A stretch of 64,000 nucleotides of DNA from Actinomadura sp. NBRC 104412 (GCF_030269515.1 NZ_BSTM01000026.1:1-64000), one strand, 5' to 3'; counted from the stretch's first letter, positions 1-7,432 are shown. Numbers and translations are program-made. The notes: a model not told the origin generated them from the letters alone.

Positions 1-136
1 GGCATCCCCTCAGCCCGATACAGCCGACGGATCTCTGCCCAGTCCTCCACCTTGATCACCCTCCAGAGGATGAAGGGGGTCAAGGTTCGCGCGTCCACAG
101 GGGGTCATTCTTCAGCCGCCACCGACAGGACAGAGC
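1..136. other. Left edge, no complete gene seen
   Basis: These bases precede the first recognisable gene. They should belong to the integrated element whose right end is the tRNA-Pro gene, because the genes that follow are AICE-type regulators. I see no copy of the tRNA-Pro 3' end here, so the left attachment site lies further left, outside the window. A promoter for the regulator operon starting at 137 may sit here, but no clear -35/-10 pair is visible. Confidence 0.4.
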
Positions 137-331
137 ATGCGATCGCAAGACGAGATCGGAACGTTGTTGACTCCGGCCGAGGTGGCGGCCCTGTTCCGCG
201 TCGATCCCAAGACGGTGACTCGCTGGGCACAGGCCGGGAAGCTCACCTGCATCCGCACGCTCGGTGGACACCGCCGTTACCGGGAGGCTGAGGTGCGGGC
301 ACTCCTGAGGACCCCAGAGCGCCCCCAGTGA
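137..331 (+). CDS. BldC-like MerR-type small DNA-binding protein
   Basis: A 64-residue protein made almost entirely of one winged helix-turn-helix of the MerR/BldC type. The segments LLTPAEVAALFRVDPKTVTR and IRTLGGHRRYREAEVRALL are nearly the same as in Streptomyces BldC, a developmental regulator that binds head-to-tail direct repeats. BldC itself is a core gene of similar size, so this looks like a paralogue carried by the mobile element. Its stop overlaps the GTG start of the next gene by 4 bases, so the two are translationally coupled. DNA-binding is well supported; the target sites are unknown. It could control the element's own transfer or excision genes, or interfere with host BldC. 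Confidence 0.85.
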   Translation: MRSQDEIGTLLTPAEVAALFRVDPKTVTRWAQAGKLTCIRTLGGHRRYREAEVRALLRTPERPQ

Positions 332-879
332 CGGCTCGCGAATCCGTTCCGTTGGGAGAGATCCGTTGCGTACCTCCAGGTCGTGGCCAGACACCGCGTG
401 GTGCGTACAAGCGGATTGCCGGGACGTTGCGGGAGCGAATCGCAAGCGGTGATTACCGTGCCGGATCTCGACTCCCGTCCGAGGCTGCCCTGTGTGACGA
501 ATTCGCTGTGACACGCGGGACGATTCGTGGGGCGCTATCGGCCCTCCAGGATGAGGGTTTGATCAGCGTTGTGGCGGGGGTCGGGCGTTTTGTTCGAGGC
601 ACTGAGGAAACCGTCTCGGGGACGGTGGCCGGCGCTCAGTATCAGAGGATTGCGGCGAGGCTCCGTGCCGAGATTGAAAGCGGCGGCCTCCAGTCAGGTG
701 AGTTGTTGCCAGGAGAGCTACGGGTCAGTGAGCGCTTTGGCGTCTCCAGGTACACCGCTCAGCGTGCGCTCGTCGAGCTGGAGCGGGCGGGCTTGGTGGT
801 GTGCGTTTGGGGACGGGGACGGGTCGTCACGTCCAAGACGTCCCCAGATGATCCGGGGGCGTCCGTGGATGTCCGCTGA
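328..879 (+). CDS. GntR-type regulator with two tandem winged-helix domains
   Basis: The 183-residue product starts at a GTG overlapping the upstream stop. It holds two consecutive GntR winged-helix domains, about residues 27-92 and 98-163. Both carry the usual pattern: an amphipathic first helix, a PSEAAL- or PGELRV-like turn, a recognition helix (VTRGTIRGAL; VSRYTAQRAL), then a beta-wing. There is no UTRA or FCD ligand domain, and a normal GntR repressor has only one winged helix. A KorSA-like role (repressor of transfer genes in pSAM2-type elements, also GntR family) is an inference from position. The protein may bind two half-sites as a monomer. Confidence 0.75.
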   Translation: MTARESVPLGEIRCVPPGRGQTPRGAYKRIAGTLRERIASGDYRAGSRLPSEAALCDEFAVTRGTIRGALSALQDEGLISVVAGVGRFVRGTEETVSGTVAGAQYQRIAARLRAEIESGGLQSGELLPGELRVSERFGVSRYTAQRALVELERAGLVVCVWGRGRVVTSKTSPDDPGASVDVR

Positions 880-900
880 GGTGCCCGTAGCGTCGGAGAC

Positions 901-1464
901 ATGAACGCCGATGCCGCTTGGGCGTGCGAGATCGCCCGTGACCTGCTCGAAGGGCCGTTGCCTCGTCGTTGGGCTCACACTCAGGGTGTTGCCGGGAAGG
1001 CCAGGGATCTCGCGCCCCTCCTCGGCGACCAGGCCGGGTTGCTGGAGGCGGCCGCGTGGCTGCATGACATCGGGTACAGCCCGGATGTCGCCGTGATCGG
1101 TTTCCATCCGCTTGATGGTGCCCGCTACCTGCGGGATGTGGCGGGCGCCAATGAGATGCTGTGTCGTCTGGTGGCGGGTCACTCCTGCGCCATCATCGAG
1201 GCTCGGGAGCGTGGTCTCGCCGAAGTGCTGAGCAGCGAGTTCCCACCTGCGGACGCTCGTCTGAGCCGCGCGCTGACCTACTGCGACATGACGACGACTC
1301 CCGATGGGAAGCCTGTTGCCATTTCCGAGCGGCTTGCCGAGATTCGGGCGCGTTACGGCCCTGTGCATGTGGTCACGCGGTTCACCCGGCTTGCCGAGCC
1401 GCATCTGGTGGGAGCGGTGGAGCACATCCAGACAGAATCGCGCCTTGCCGGTTTGGCGCTCTAG
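901..1464 (+). CDS. HD-domain phosphohydrolase
   Basis: A 187-residue HD-superfamily protein. Metal-binding residues are visible as His26, the His55-Asp56 pair in AAWLHDIGY, His94 in VAGHS and an Asp in the TYCDM segment. HD enzymes hydrolyse phosphoester bonds, commonly of nucleotides. Genes of this kind recur in AICEs beside the GntR and Nudix genes, and this copy converges on the Nudix gene with a 4-base tail overlap. The substrate is unknown. A nucleotide-housekeeping or immunity role for the element is inference. It begins at an ATG 21 bases after the GntR stop, so it probably shares the operon starting at 137. Confidence 0.75.
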   Translation: MNADAAWACEIARDLLEGPLPRRWAHTQGVAGKARDLAPLLGDQAGLLEAAAWLHDIGYSPDVAVIGFHPLDGARYLRDVAGANEMLCRLVAGHSCAIIEARERGLAEVLSSEFPPADARLSRALTYCDMTTTPDGKPVAISERLAEIRARYGPVHVVTRFTRLAEPHLVGAVEHIQTESRLAGLAL

Positions 1465-1937
1465 TTGATGAACGGCTTGTTTCGGCGCTCCAGGTAGTGG
1501 TTGATGCGCAGGCGCATTGAGCGGTCGAGCTGTAGGGAGCGGACGTCTTCGGGCGCCATCCAGCGGACTTCGCGGGATTCGTCGCTCGGGGTGGGTTCCC
1601 CGCTGAGCGGGCGGGCGGTCAGCAGGATTGAGAACTCTTGGCGTACCTCGTCGTTGCTTGTGTAGTGGATGAGGTGTTTCGGGTCGGAGTAGATGCCGAC
1701 CAGGCCGGTGATCTCGCAGTCGATGCCGGTCTCTTCGCGTGTCTCGCGGACGGCGGCTTGGCTGACCGACTCGCCCAGGTCGATCGCGCCGCCGGGGACG
1801 GCCCAGTTGTCGTTATCGGTACGGCGGATCATGAGGATTTCGCCGTTGTCGTTGGTGACGACGACGTTGACCGATGGGACGAGGCTGTTGGCTTTGGGGG
1901 CGTCGGGGTCGTCGTAGTAGTCGATCCTGCGGGCCAT
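1461..1937 (-). CDS. Nudix hydrolase, pSAM2 Pif-like
   Basis: A 158-residue Nudix protein. The Nudix box is complete at about residues 50-72: Gly50, Glu56, Arg64-Glu65, Glu68-Glu69 and Gly71 fit GX5EX7REUXEEXGU. Nudix enzymes cleave nucleoside diphosphates linked to another moiety. In pSAM2 the conjugal immunity factor Pif carries a Nudix motif, and this gene sits in the matching accessory block of an AICE, so transfer exclusion is a reasonable inferred role. It is the second gene of a minus-strand pair, starting 2 bases after the stop of the XRE regulator, so the two are co-transcribed. A general metabolite-cleaning Nudix enzyme is the alternative. Confidence 0.75.
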   Translation of the reverse strand: MARRIDYYDDPDAPKANSLVPSVNVVVTNDNGEILMIRRTDNDNWAVPGGAIDLGESVSQAAVRETREETGIDCEITGLVGIYSDPKHLIHYTSNDEVRQEFSILLTARPLSGEPTPSDESREVRWMAPEDVRSLQLDRSMRLRINHYLERRNKPFIN

Positions 1938-1939
1938 GC

Positions 1940-2686
1940 TCAGTCCCCCGGTTGCAGTGGCTTGGCGCCTTCCCAGACGCGTTCGAAGCTCTCCAGGTAC
2001 GTCGTGACGATCTCACCGCCCGGAATCTTGCGCAGGTGCCAGAATGGCGCGTTGGACGCGGGGACGCCGTAGACGTGCGTGTTGACGAACATCTGATCGT
2101 CGGCGAAGAAGATCGAGTTGTAGAGCACCGTGCCGTGTAGGCGGATCTCGACGTTGTCGAGCTTGCTCAGTGGCTTGTAGATGACGAGGACGTTGCGGAT
2201 CTTGGCGGCCATGGCCTCGCCGATGCCCTCGTCTGCGCCGCGTTCGGCTACCTGGGGCGCGTCGGGGTCGCCCAGGAGGACGCGCACCCGGACGCCGGCT
2301 TTGGCCTTGTCCGCCAGTGTGCGCTGCACTCCGGTGTCCTCGGCGAGAAACATGCCGCTGTAGACCAGGATGCCGATCTGGTGTTGCGCGTCGGTGAACA
2401 GACGTCCCCACGCGTCCCTGGGGGCCGCCCAGCGGTGCGGGTAGACGGTAATGATCTCGCTGTCGGAAACCTGGGTGACCTGTTCCTTGGTCAGCGCCTC
2501 GGGCCACAGGTACGACTCGTCGAGCCCGAGCCGCGAAGCCACTGCGTAGCGGTGCCGCCGGTAGGGCGTGCGGTCCTTGGTGATCCATCGCTCGACGGTC
2601 TTGGGATCGACATCGATCTCCTCGGCCAGAGCAGCGATGGTCATGCCGCGTTGCAGCAGCGCCGCGCGTAGACGTTCGTTCGGCAT
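1940..2686 (-). CDS. XRE-family regulator with PLD-like C-terminal domain
   Basis: About 248 residues from the ATG at 2686 (a TTG nine codons upstream is possible). The N-terminus is a Cro/CI-type helix-turn-helix, with GMTIAALAEEIDVDPKTVER as the HTH core. After residue 80 the protein resembles the phospholipase-D-like domain seen in actinobacterial XRE regulators, with HGTVLYNSIFFADDQMF as an HKD-like segment lacking a full catalytic motif. It heads the operon with the Nudix gene and is transcribed away from the transfer genes. The intergenic region contains dyad repeats that could be its operator. It is probably the switch that keeps the transfer genes silent. Confidence 0.7.
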   Translation of the reverse strand: MPNERLRAALLQRGMTIAALAEEIDVDPKTVERWITKDRTPYRRHRYAVASRLGLDESYLWPEALTKEQVTQVSDSEIITVYPHRWAAPRDAWGRLFTDAQHQIGILVYSGMFLAEDTGVQRTLADKAKAGVRVRVLLGDPDAPQVAERGADEGIGEAMAAKIRNVLVIYKPLSKLDNVEIRLHGTVLYNSIFFADDQMFVNTHVYGVPASNAPFWHLRKIPGGEIVTTYLESFERVWEGAKPLQPGD

Positions 2687-2795
2687 GCACCCGTCCGGAT
2701 CGCAGGACGTCAAGGGACGCCGACAACCCTACGAGGACGTCCTGAACAGGTCCAGTCATGTAGTGATCTCGTCCCTGCGTCCGGGAGGACTCTCT

Positions 2796-2848
2796 TTGCC
2801 GTAAGGCAATCGGATCGCCCGAGCCGCCGCCGGATATCGGGCCTTACG
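2796..2848. promoter_or_regulatory. Candidate operator between XRE regulator and transfer genes
   Basis: The divergent region contains TTGCCGTAAGGCAA at 2796-2809, an inverted repeat with 5-bp arms and a 4-base centre. The octamer cgtaaggc (2800-2807) also recurs as its exact reverse complement, gccttacg, at 2841-2848. Paired half-sites in a divergent promoter suit autoregulation by the neighbouring XRE protein. Binding is inferred. Confidence 0.4.
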
Positions 2849-2865
2849 CGAGAGAGGTGATCTTC

Positions 2866-3084
2866 ATGATCCCTGTCCTGGTCGCGATCAGCGCTACCTT
2901 TTTGGCCGGTGCCGTCTGCGGCATTTTCGCGATGGTGGTCATCGGCATTCACGCCGAGGAGCGTCGCGTCATGAGCCGGAGTGACGGCCCGAGCCGTACC
3001 GGTCTCGCTTCTCGCCGTCTGCTCACCACTCGCACGACGTGTGACGACCTTCCCGAGCGGGAGCGTGTCACGGCGGGACGGTGA
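2866..3084 (+). CDS. Small single-pass membrane protein of the transfer region
   Basis: About 72 residues. The ATG at 2866 is preferred over the GTG at 2857 because GAGAGG lies about 8 bases upstream. Residues 1-25 (MIPVLVAISATFLAGAVCGI onward) form one hydrophobic segment, followed by a charged, Arg-rich tail predicted to be cytoplasmic. No catalytic motif is visible. It is the first gene of the plus-strand run leading to the TraSA-like translocase. Tiny membrane proteins here usually support intramycelial spread (Spd proteins) in pSAM2-like elements; this assignment rests on position. Confidence 0.6.
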   Translation: MIPVLVAISATFLAGAVCGIFAMVVIGIHAEERRVMSRSDGPSRTGLASRRLLTTRTTCDDLPERERVTAGR

Positions 3085-3088
3085 GCCG

Positions 3089-3235
3089 ATGCGACTTCCA
3101 CGAATCATCACCGCCTACTCGTGCGCGTGCGGTGCCCGCATCGAGCCGGGAAATCAGCGGTGCCGCAAATGCCGGTCGCGGGCGCGGTGGCGGCGCCGCC
3201 GCCAAGGGTCCCGGTATCCCGACCTCTGGCTCTGA
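3089..3235 (+). CDS. Very small zinc-ribbon protein of the transfer region
   Basis: A 48-residue protein starting at the ATG 4 bases after the preceding stop. It carries two cysteine pairs, Cys-Ala-Cys-Gly and Cys-Arg-Lys-Cys, in a zinc-ribbon arrangement, followed by a strongly basic Arg-rich stretch (RARWRRRRQ). It probably binds zinc and nucleic acid or a protein partner. Small Cys-rich proteins of this kind are often found just upstream of the spread genes in AICEs. The function is unknown; tight packing with its neighbours supports it being real. Confidence 0.6.
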   Translation: MRLPRIITAYSCACGARIEPGNQRCRKCRSRARWRRRRQGSRYPDLWL

Positions 3236-3257
3236 TGTCAGGGAGGTGAGACACGAC

Positions 3258-3446
3258 GTGAACGTTTCCGTTCCGCTGGTGGCGGTCCTGGGCGCCGTGG
3301 TCTGGGTGGCGTGGCGGTACATGGGACTGCGCGCGTGGCATCTGGTCGTGTGCTTGTTGTTTGGGTTCTTCCTCGCCGCGACCAGTGCCGCGCCGCAGAT
3401 TCGCCAACTGGTGTCGGTTCTCGTCCAGAGCCTTTCTCAGCACTGA
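3258..3446 (+). CDS. Small two-helix membrane protein, Spd-like
   Basis: 62 residues from the GTG at 3258, which has GGAGGTGAG about 8 bases upstream; a GTG at 3246 overlaps that ribosome site and is less likely. Two hydrophobic segments (about residues 4-20 and 28-47) are separated by a short loop, which predicts a two-pass membrane protein. Position and size fit the spread (Spd) proteins of pSAM2-type elements, which help transferred DNA move between mycelial compartments. No sequence motif proves this. Confidence 0.6.
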   Translation: MNVSVPLVAVLGAVVWVAWRYMGLRAWHLVVCLLFGFFLAATSAAPQIRQLVSVLVQSLSQH

Positions 3447-3478
3447 CGCTCCCTCGAATCGGAAGGAGGGATGCCCTG

Positions 3479-3823
3479 GTGCCTGACATTCCACAATCCA
3501 GCAGCATCGACCCGCAGCGAGTACGCGAACGCAATCTAGCGGCGCGTGAGATCGTCGCCCAGCTCGCCGACGCGATGGAAACGATCGATGATCTGTGGCT
3601 TCGGCTGCATGCCGCACTCAGCGACACTCCCGTCCTGCTCACGGAAATCAACCGGCTGAACGTCGAGCTGATCAAGGCCCGGTTCAACCTGTCGAACCTG
3701 GTCGCCGCCGCACGCGCGACCCTCAAAGCGCATCGGGAGGATGAGCCGGATGCGCTGTACTACGTGCGCGACGAATTGCGCGCGCAAGGGCAACTTCCGC
3801 CCGAGTGGTGGGAGCTTCCATGA
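3479..3823 (+). CDS. Hypothetical helical protein upstream of translocase
   Basis: 114 residues from a GTG at 3479, chosen because a strong GGAAGGAGGG sits about 9 bases upstream. The sequence is almost wholly alpha-helical and charged (for example VRERNLAAREIVAQLADAME, then NRLNVELIKARFNLSNLVAA), with no membrane segment or cysteine motif. It may be a soluble dimeric helical protein. The stop overlaps the ATG of the translocase gene (ATGA), so the two are coupled and the product may be an accessory of the transfer machine. No family recognised. Confidence 0.6.
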   Translation: MPDIPQSSSIDPQRVRERNLAAREIVAQLADAMETIDDLWLRLHAALSDTPVLLTEINRLNVELIKARFNLSNLVAAARATLKAHREDEPDALYYVRDELRAQGQLPPEWWELP

Positions 3824-5631
3824 ACGGCCGGCAGATGCGCCGGCATGCCCAGAAGATGCGCCGGTACGGGCTACAGCCAATGATCGTCATCAACCGGGAC
3901 GACCGCTTTCCCGACGTCGCCGCCGTGGTGCTCGGTCGCCTCCTGTGGCGGTACCGCTCCGAGCTGGCGCCGGTCTCCTCGGGCGGCGTGCTGGCGCTGG
4001 TCGGCGCCTTCCTCCACGCGGCCTATCCGCAGTGGTGGCCGCTCGTCCTCTGCGCCACTGTGGCGCTGGTGTCCGCTCTGGCTCTGTTCCGGCAACGGCT
4101 CAATCTGTCTCGGCTGGAACGCTGGTATGCCGCGACGGCGGTCATAAGCGCGGGCGCGTGGCTCACCTTGGCCACCGTCTTTGGGATCGCTTACCAGCCG
4201 CTTCCCCAGCTTCTCGTCGGGGGCGTCCTAGTGCTGGGCGTGCCGTGGTGGGTGCATCGGCGACGGCGCGCCAAGGTGCGCGTAGACCGTCAGATCGCGG
4301 CATGGCCCGAAATCGCCGAGTCGATCGGGCTGACCGGCTCACGGGTCCAATCGGCCATGGTGGACGTGTGGGGATGGCGTGCCCGGTTCGCCCTGGCACG
4401 CGGTCAGACGATCCAGAACGTGACCGCCAAAATTCCGGCGATCGAGTCGGCTCTAGGCACGTTCCGAGGCGCCGTCCGCGTCTACCCGACACGCGACGAC
4501 AAGGCCAACCGGTTCGAGCTGCGCGTTCTCGACCATGACCCGCACGCGGACGCGATCGCATGGCCCGGCCCGTCCGTCTCGTCCATCACCGCGCCGATCG
4601 ACCTGGGGCCGTTCGAGGACGCCACCAGCGCGCGCGTCCTGCTGCTGCGCCGCCATGGCCTGTTCGGCGGGGTCGCCGGGTCGGGCAAGAGCGGCGGTAT
4701 CAACGTGGTGATGGGCAACCTCACCGCATGTCAGGACGTGGTGATCTGGGCGGTTGACCTCAAGCGCGGGATGGAACTCCAGCCGTGGGCGTCCTGCATC
4801 GATCGTCTCGCCACCACACCCGAGCAAGCCCACGCACTCCTGCGCGATGCGGTGGCCGTCCTGGAGGCGCGTGCGGCATCCCTGGCCGCACAGGGGCGCC
4901 GGGTGTGGGAGCCGTCCCCGGACATGCCCGCACTTGTGATCGTCATCGACGAGTACGCCGAGCTGGCCGACGATGCACCCGAGAGTGTCACCGATACCGA
5001 CTCGATCGCCCGACGAGGACGGGCCGTCGCGGTGACCCTCGTGGCGGCCACCCAGCGGCCGACGCAGAAGGCCATGGGCAAGGGCGCCGTCCGCTCCCAG
5101 ATGGATGTACGCGTGTCCTTCCGCGTACGAGAGCGCAAGGACGTCGACCTCATCCTCGGACAAGGGATGCTCGCCGCAGGATGGCACGCCCACACCCTCA
5201 ACGCACCCGGCAAGTTCCTGCTCTCGGCGCCCGAGCATGACGTTCCTCGGCAAGGCCGCGCCTACCTGCTCACCGACCAAGCCGTAGCCGAGGCCGCGCA
5301 GCGACATGCCGGCCTACGCCCGATACTCGACGAGATCTCGCGAACGGCCATCGAAGAAGCGCGCGCAGGAATCGCGCTGCGCGCCGTCCACGGCGCCGAG
5401 ACGCCCTCCTGCGTCCCGCTCAGGGTAGAGGAGACGCACACGCCCGAGGCGACCCTGTGGGCCATGCTGAGCGGCGCGCCGGACGAGGGCACGCCCGTCT
5501 CCCACCTGATCGCCGGAACCGGCATGAGCCGTCCCTGGATCTACCAACGGCTACGCGACCTCACCGAAACCGGACGCGTCATCCAGGTCTCGCGCGGACG
5601 ATGGCGCGCCGTGACCGAACACTCTGAGTGA
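3820..5631 (+). CDS. FtsK/SpoIIIE-type conjugal DNA translocase (TraSA/TraB-like)
   Basis: About 603 residues from the ATG overlapping the previous stop; a GTG 15 bases upstream is possible. The N-terminal half has hydrophobic segments near residues 50-75 and 95-155, which would anchor it in the membrane. The motor follows: Walker A in GGVAGSGKSGG near residue 288 and Walker B in VIVIDEYAEL near residue 378. The last 70 residues form a winged-helix-like domain (GTPVSHLIAGTGMSRPWIYQ), expected to recognise repeats on the element's DNA. This is the single-protein double-stranded DNA transfer motor of actinomycete conjugation, as in TraSA of pSAM2 and TraB of Streptomyces plasmids. Confidence 0.88.
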   Translation: MNGRQMRRHAQKMRRYGLQPMIVINRDDRFPDVAAVVLGRLLWRYRSELAPVSSGGVLALVGAFLHAAYPQWWPLVLCATVALVSALALFRQRLNLSRLERWYAATAVISAGAWLTLATVFGIAYQPLPQLLVGGVLVLGVPWWVHRRRRAKVRVDRQIAAWPEIAESIGLTGSRVQSAMVDVWGWRARFALARGQTIQNVTAKIPAIESALGTFRGAVRVYPTRDDKANRFELRVLDHDPHADAIAWPGPSVSSITAPIDLGPFEDATSARVLLLRRHGLFGGVAGSGKSGGINVVMGNLTACQDVVIWAVDLKRGMELQPWASCIDRLATTPEQAHALLRDAVAVLEARAASLAAQGRRVWEPSPDMPALVIVIDEYAELADDAPESVTDTDSIARRGRAVAVTLVAATQRPTQKAMGKGAVRSQMDVRVSFRVRERKDVDLILGQGMLAAGWHAHTLNAPGKFLLSAPEHDVPRQGRAYLLTDQAVAEAAQRHAGLRPILDEISRTAIEEARAGIALRAVHGAETPSCVPLRVEETHTPEATLWAMLSGAPDEGTPVSHLIAGTGMSRPWIYQRLRDLTETGRVIQVSRGRWRAVTEHSE

Positions 5632-5788
5632 CTTGTCTACGTCTACGGCCCTCGCGCGCGTCTGCACGCATATGGCCCTAGACGAAGACATAGACGAAGA
5701 CGGAGACAATCACCCGCCGTAACGAAACGGAGATGATCGACACGCCCGACACGTCCCCCGAGACGACTCGGGGAGAAAGGAGGTGATC
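5632..5788. repeat. Repeat-rich gap between translocase and excisionase genes
   Basis: This 157-base gap, where many AICEs carry a replication initiator gene, holds only short repeats. TAGACGAAGAC occurs twice in tandem near 5679-5702, followed by gagac, and a related GTCTACGTCTACGG lies in the opposite sense near 5636-5650. Possible uses are binding sites for Xis or integrase, a clt-type transfer site recognised by the translocase, or an operator. No protein-coding frame is convincing here. Confidence 0.4.
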
Positions 5789-5965
5789 GTGAAGGCGTAC
5801 ACCGTCGAACAGGTCGCCGAGATCCTCCAGATCGGCCGCGACAAGGTCTACACCCTCATCCGGACCGGACGCCTCCACAGCATCAAGATCGACAAACTGC
5901 GCCGTATCACCGACCAGCACCTTGCCGACTTCATCGCCTCGCTCGAAGACCAGTCCCCCAACTGA
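5789..5965 (+). CDS. xis: Excisionase, MerR/BldC-type helix-turn-helix
   Basis: 58 residues from the GTG at 5789. An AAGGAGG sits 5-6 bases upstream, and the GTG at 5783 overlaps it. The protein is one helix-turn-helix of the excisionase class: YTVEQVAEILQIGRDKVYTL is the HTH and GRLHSIKIDKLRRITDQHL the wing. Position directly before the integrase matches Xis of pSAM2-like elements, which bends att DNA so that Int favours excision. Confidence is high because of the combination of size, fold and context. Confidence 0.85.
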   Translation: MKAYTVEQVAEILQIGRDKVYTLIRTGRLHSIKIDKLRRITDQHLADFIASLEDQSPN

Positions 5966-6002
5966 TCAACGGGCGGATCCCGAACGCATCCGGAGAATCG
6001 CA

Positions 6003-6036
6003 CCCAAGAGGTAGGGACGTCTAGGGACGTCTTGGG
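6003..6036. promoter_or_regulatory. Repeats upstream of integrase gene
   Basis: tagggacgtc occurs twice in perfect tandem at 6012-6031, framed by an inverted repeat cccaag (6003-6008) and cttggg (6031-6036). The block lies between xis and int, about 60 bases before the int start. It could be an operator for int transcription or an arm-type integrase/Xis site. Function inferred from location only. Confidence 0.35.
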
Positions 6037-6094
6037 TTATCGTCGCTGGTGGGCCGTTCGCCCGGAACGGCCCACCTCGACACGGAAGGGAGGG

Positions 6095-7339
6095 ATGATC
6101 TTGGCGAGGATCCTGGTCGGTAAGTACGAAGGGTCGATCTACCGGGAAGGCGACGGATACACCGGCGCCCTGTCACTGGGGTTCGCCCCGAACGGCAAGC
6201 GCAAGCGCCTCAAGAGGAAGGGGCGCACCAAGGCAGACGTCACCGACAAGCTCAGGAGGGCCGTCGCTGACCTGGAGTCGGGCATCAAGAGTCCCACGAA
6301 CTACACGGTAGGGGCCGCCGTAGAAGACTGGCTCTCTAAGGGGCTCAAGGGTCTCGATGCCGACACCATCGCCAACTATCGGTGTCTCGCCGCGAAGCAC
6401 GTCATCCCGCTGATCGGCAAGGTCAAGCTCAAGGACCTACGCGCGGACGACGTTGACGAGTGGCTGGATGGGCTCACGGACAAGCTGTCCACTCGAAGCC
6501 TCAGACTCGTCCATGGCATCCTCAAGCGCGCGATCCGGCAAGCCCAGGCGCGCGACATGATCACGCGGAACGTGGCCGAACTGGTCAAGACCCCAACCGG
6601 CAGGACAGGACGCCCCAGCAAGTCGCTCACGCTCGACCAGGCGACGGCGGTACTGGAGCAAGCCAAGTCATCGAGACTGCACGCCTACGTCGTGATCAGT
6701 CTCATGACCGGCATCCGTACCGAAGAGGCGCGAGCGCTTCGCTGGGATCACGTCGTGGCATGGGTCGATGACCAGACAGGATGGCGACCGGTGACCGAAG
6801 TCGGCTTCGATCACGAAAGGTTCGCCCTCTATGTGTGGCGGTCCGTCCGGGCGCACGGCGACACCAAGACAGAAAAGTCTCGCCGCACGCTGGAACTCCC
6901 TGAGCGGGCCGCCGAAGCCCTCCAGAGACACCACACTCGCCAAGCCGCCCAGAAGCTCAGGGCCGGCAAGGCATGGCAGGACAACAACCTGGTGTTCTGC
7001 TCACCGACCGGAACACCGCTCGATGCCGCCAACGTGCGACGGGCGTTCCGGCTCATCACCAAGAAGGCGGGCATCGGCGAGTCATGGGCTCCCCGGGAAC
7101 TGCGCCACTCGTTCGTCTCGATCATGAGTGACAGTGGCGTGCCCATCGAGAACATCGCCGATCTGTGCGGGCACTCGTCCACGGCGGTCACGGAAGAGGT
7201 CTACCGGCACCAGCTCAGGCCGGTGATCACCAAGGGCGCCGAGGCGATCAACGCCGTGTTCGGCGCCAGTGAGAGCGGAAGCGGCAAGACCGAGACCGCA
7301 ACGAAGAGGAACACCCAGAAATCCGCGCAAGTCGCGTGA
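6095..7339 (+). CDS. int: Tyrosine site-specific integrase of the AICE
   Basis: About 414 residues from the ATG at 6095; AGGGAGGG directly upstream suggests the TTG at 6101 may be used instead. The N-terminus has an AP2-like arm-binding segment (VGKYEGSIYREGDGYTGALS), then a SAM-like core-binding domain (about residues 75-160) and the catalytic domain. Catalytic Arg lies in TGIRTEEARAL, the second box is RELRHSF, His is in LCGHSS and Tyr in EEVYRHQL. The usual HxxR box reads RELR, a His-to-Arg change that I recall from other actinobacterial AICE integrases. The gene points at the tRNA-Pro 94 bases away, as expected for a pSAM2-type integrase inserting at a tRNA 3' end. Confidence 0.92.
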   Translation: MILARILVGKYEGSIYREGDGYTGALSLGFAPNGKRKRLKRKGRTKADVTDKLRRAVADLESGIKSPTNYTVGAAVEDWLSKGLKGLDADTIANYRCLAAKHVIPLIGKVKLKDLRADDVDEWLDGLTDKLSTRSLRLVHGILKRAIRQAQARDMITRNVAELVKTPTGRTGRPSKSLTLDQATAVLEQAKSSRLHAYVVISLMTGIRTEEARALRWDHVVAWVDDQTGWRPVTEVGFDHERFALYVWRSVRAHGDTKTEKSRRTLELPERAAEALQRHHTRQAAQKLRAGKAWQDNNLVFCSPTGTPLDAANVRRAFRLITKKAGIGESWAPRELRHSFVSIMSDSGVPIENIADLCGHSSTAVTEEVYRHQLRPVITKGAEAINAVFGASESGSGKTETATKRNTQKSAQVA

Positions 7340-7385
7340 CGGTGGCTCCCCGTTCGGCTCCTCTCGGCTTTCAAGATCGGAAAAG

Positions 7386-7413
7386 GGCCTCGGAGTCGAC
7401 ATCCGAAGCCCCT
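7386..7413 (+). terminator. Probable terminator of int
   Basis: ggcctcgga and tccgaagcc form a stem with one mismatch around a 7-base loop. It lies about 50 bases after the integrase stop and just before the tRNA-Pro 3' end. There is no T run, which is common for actinobacterial terminators. Confidence 0.4.
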
Positions 7414-7432
7414 CTGACCTGCAAGAACGTGG

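Noticed and set aside
1..60. Possible left att copy of the tRNA-Pro 3' end at the window start
   Set aside because: The bases agggggtcaaggttcg near 73 share a few letters with the anticodon arm, but the T arm and acceptor sequence are missing.
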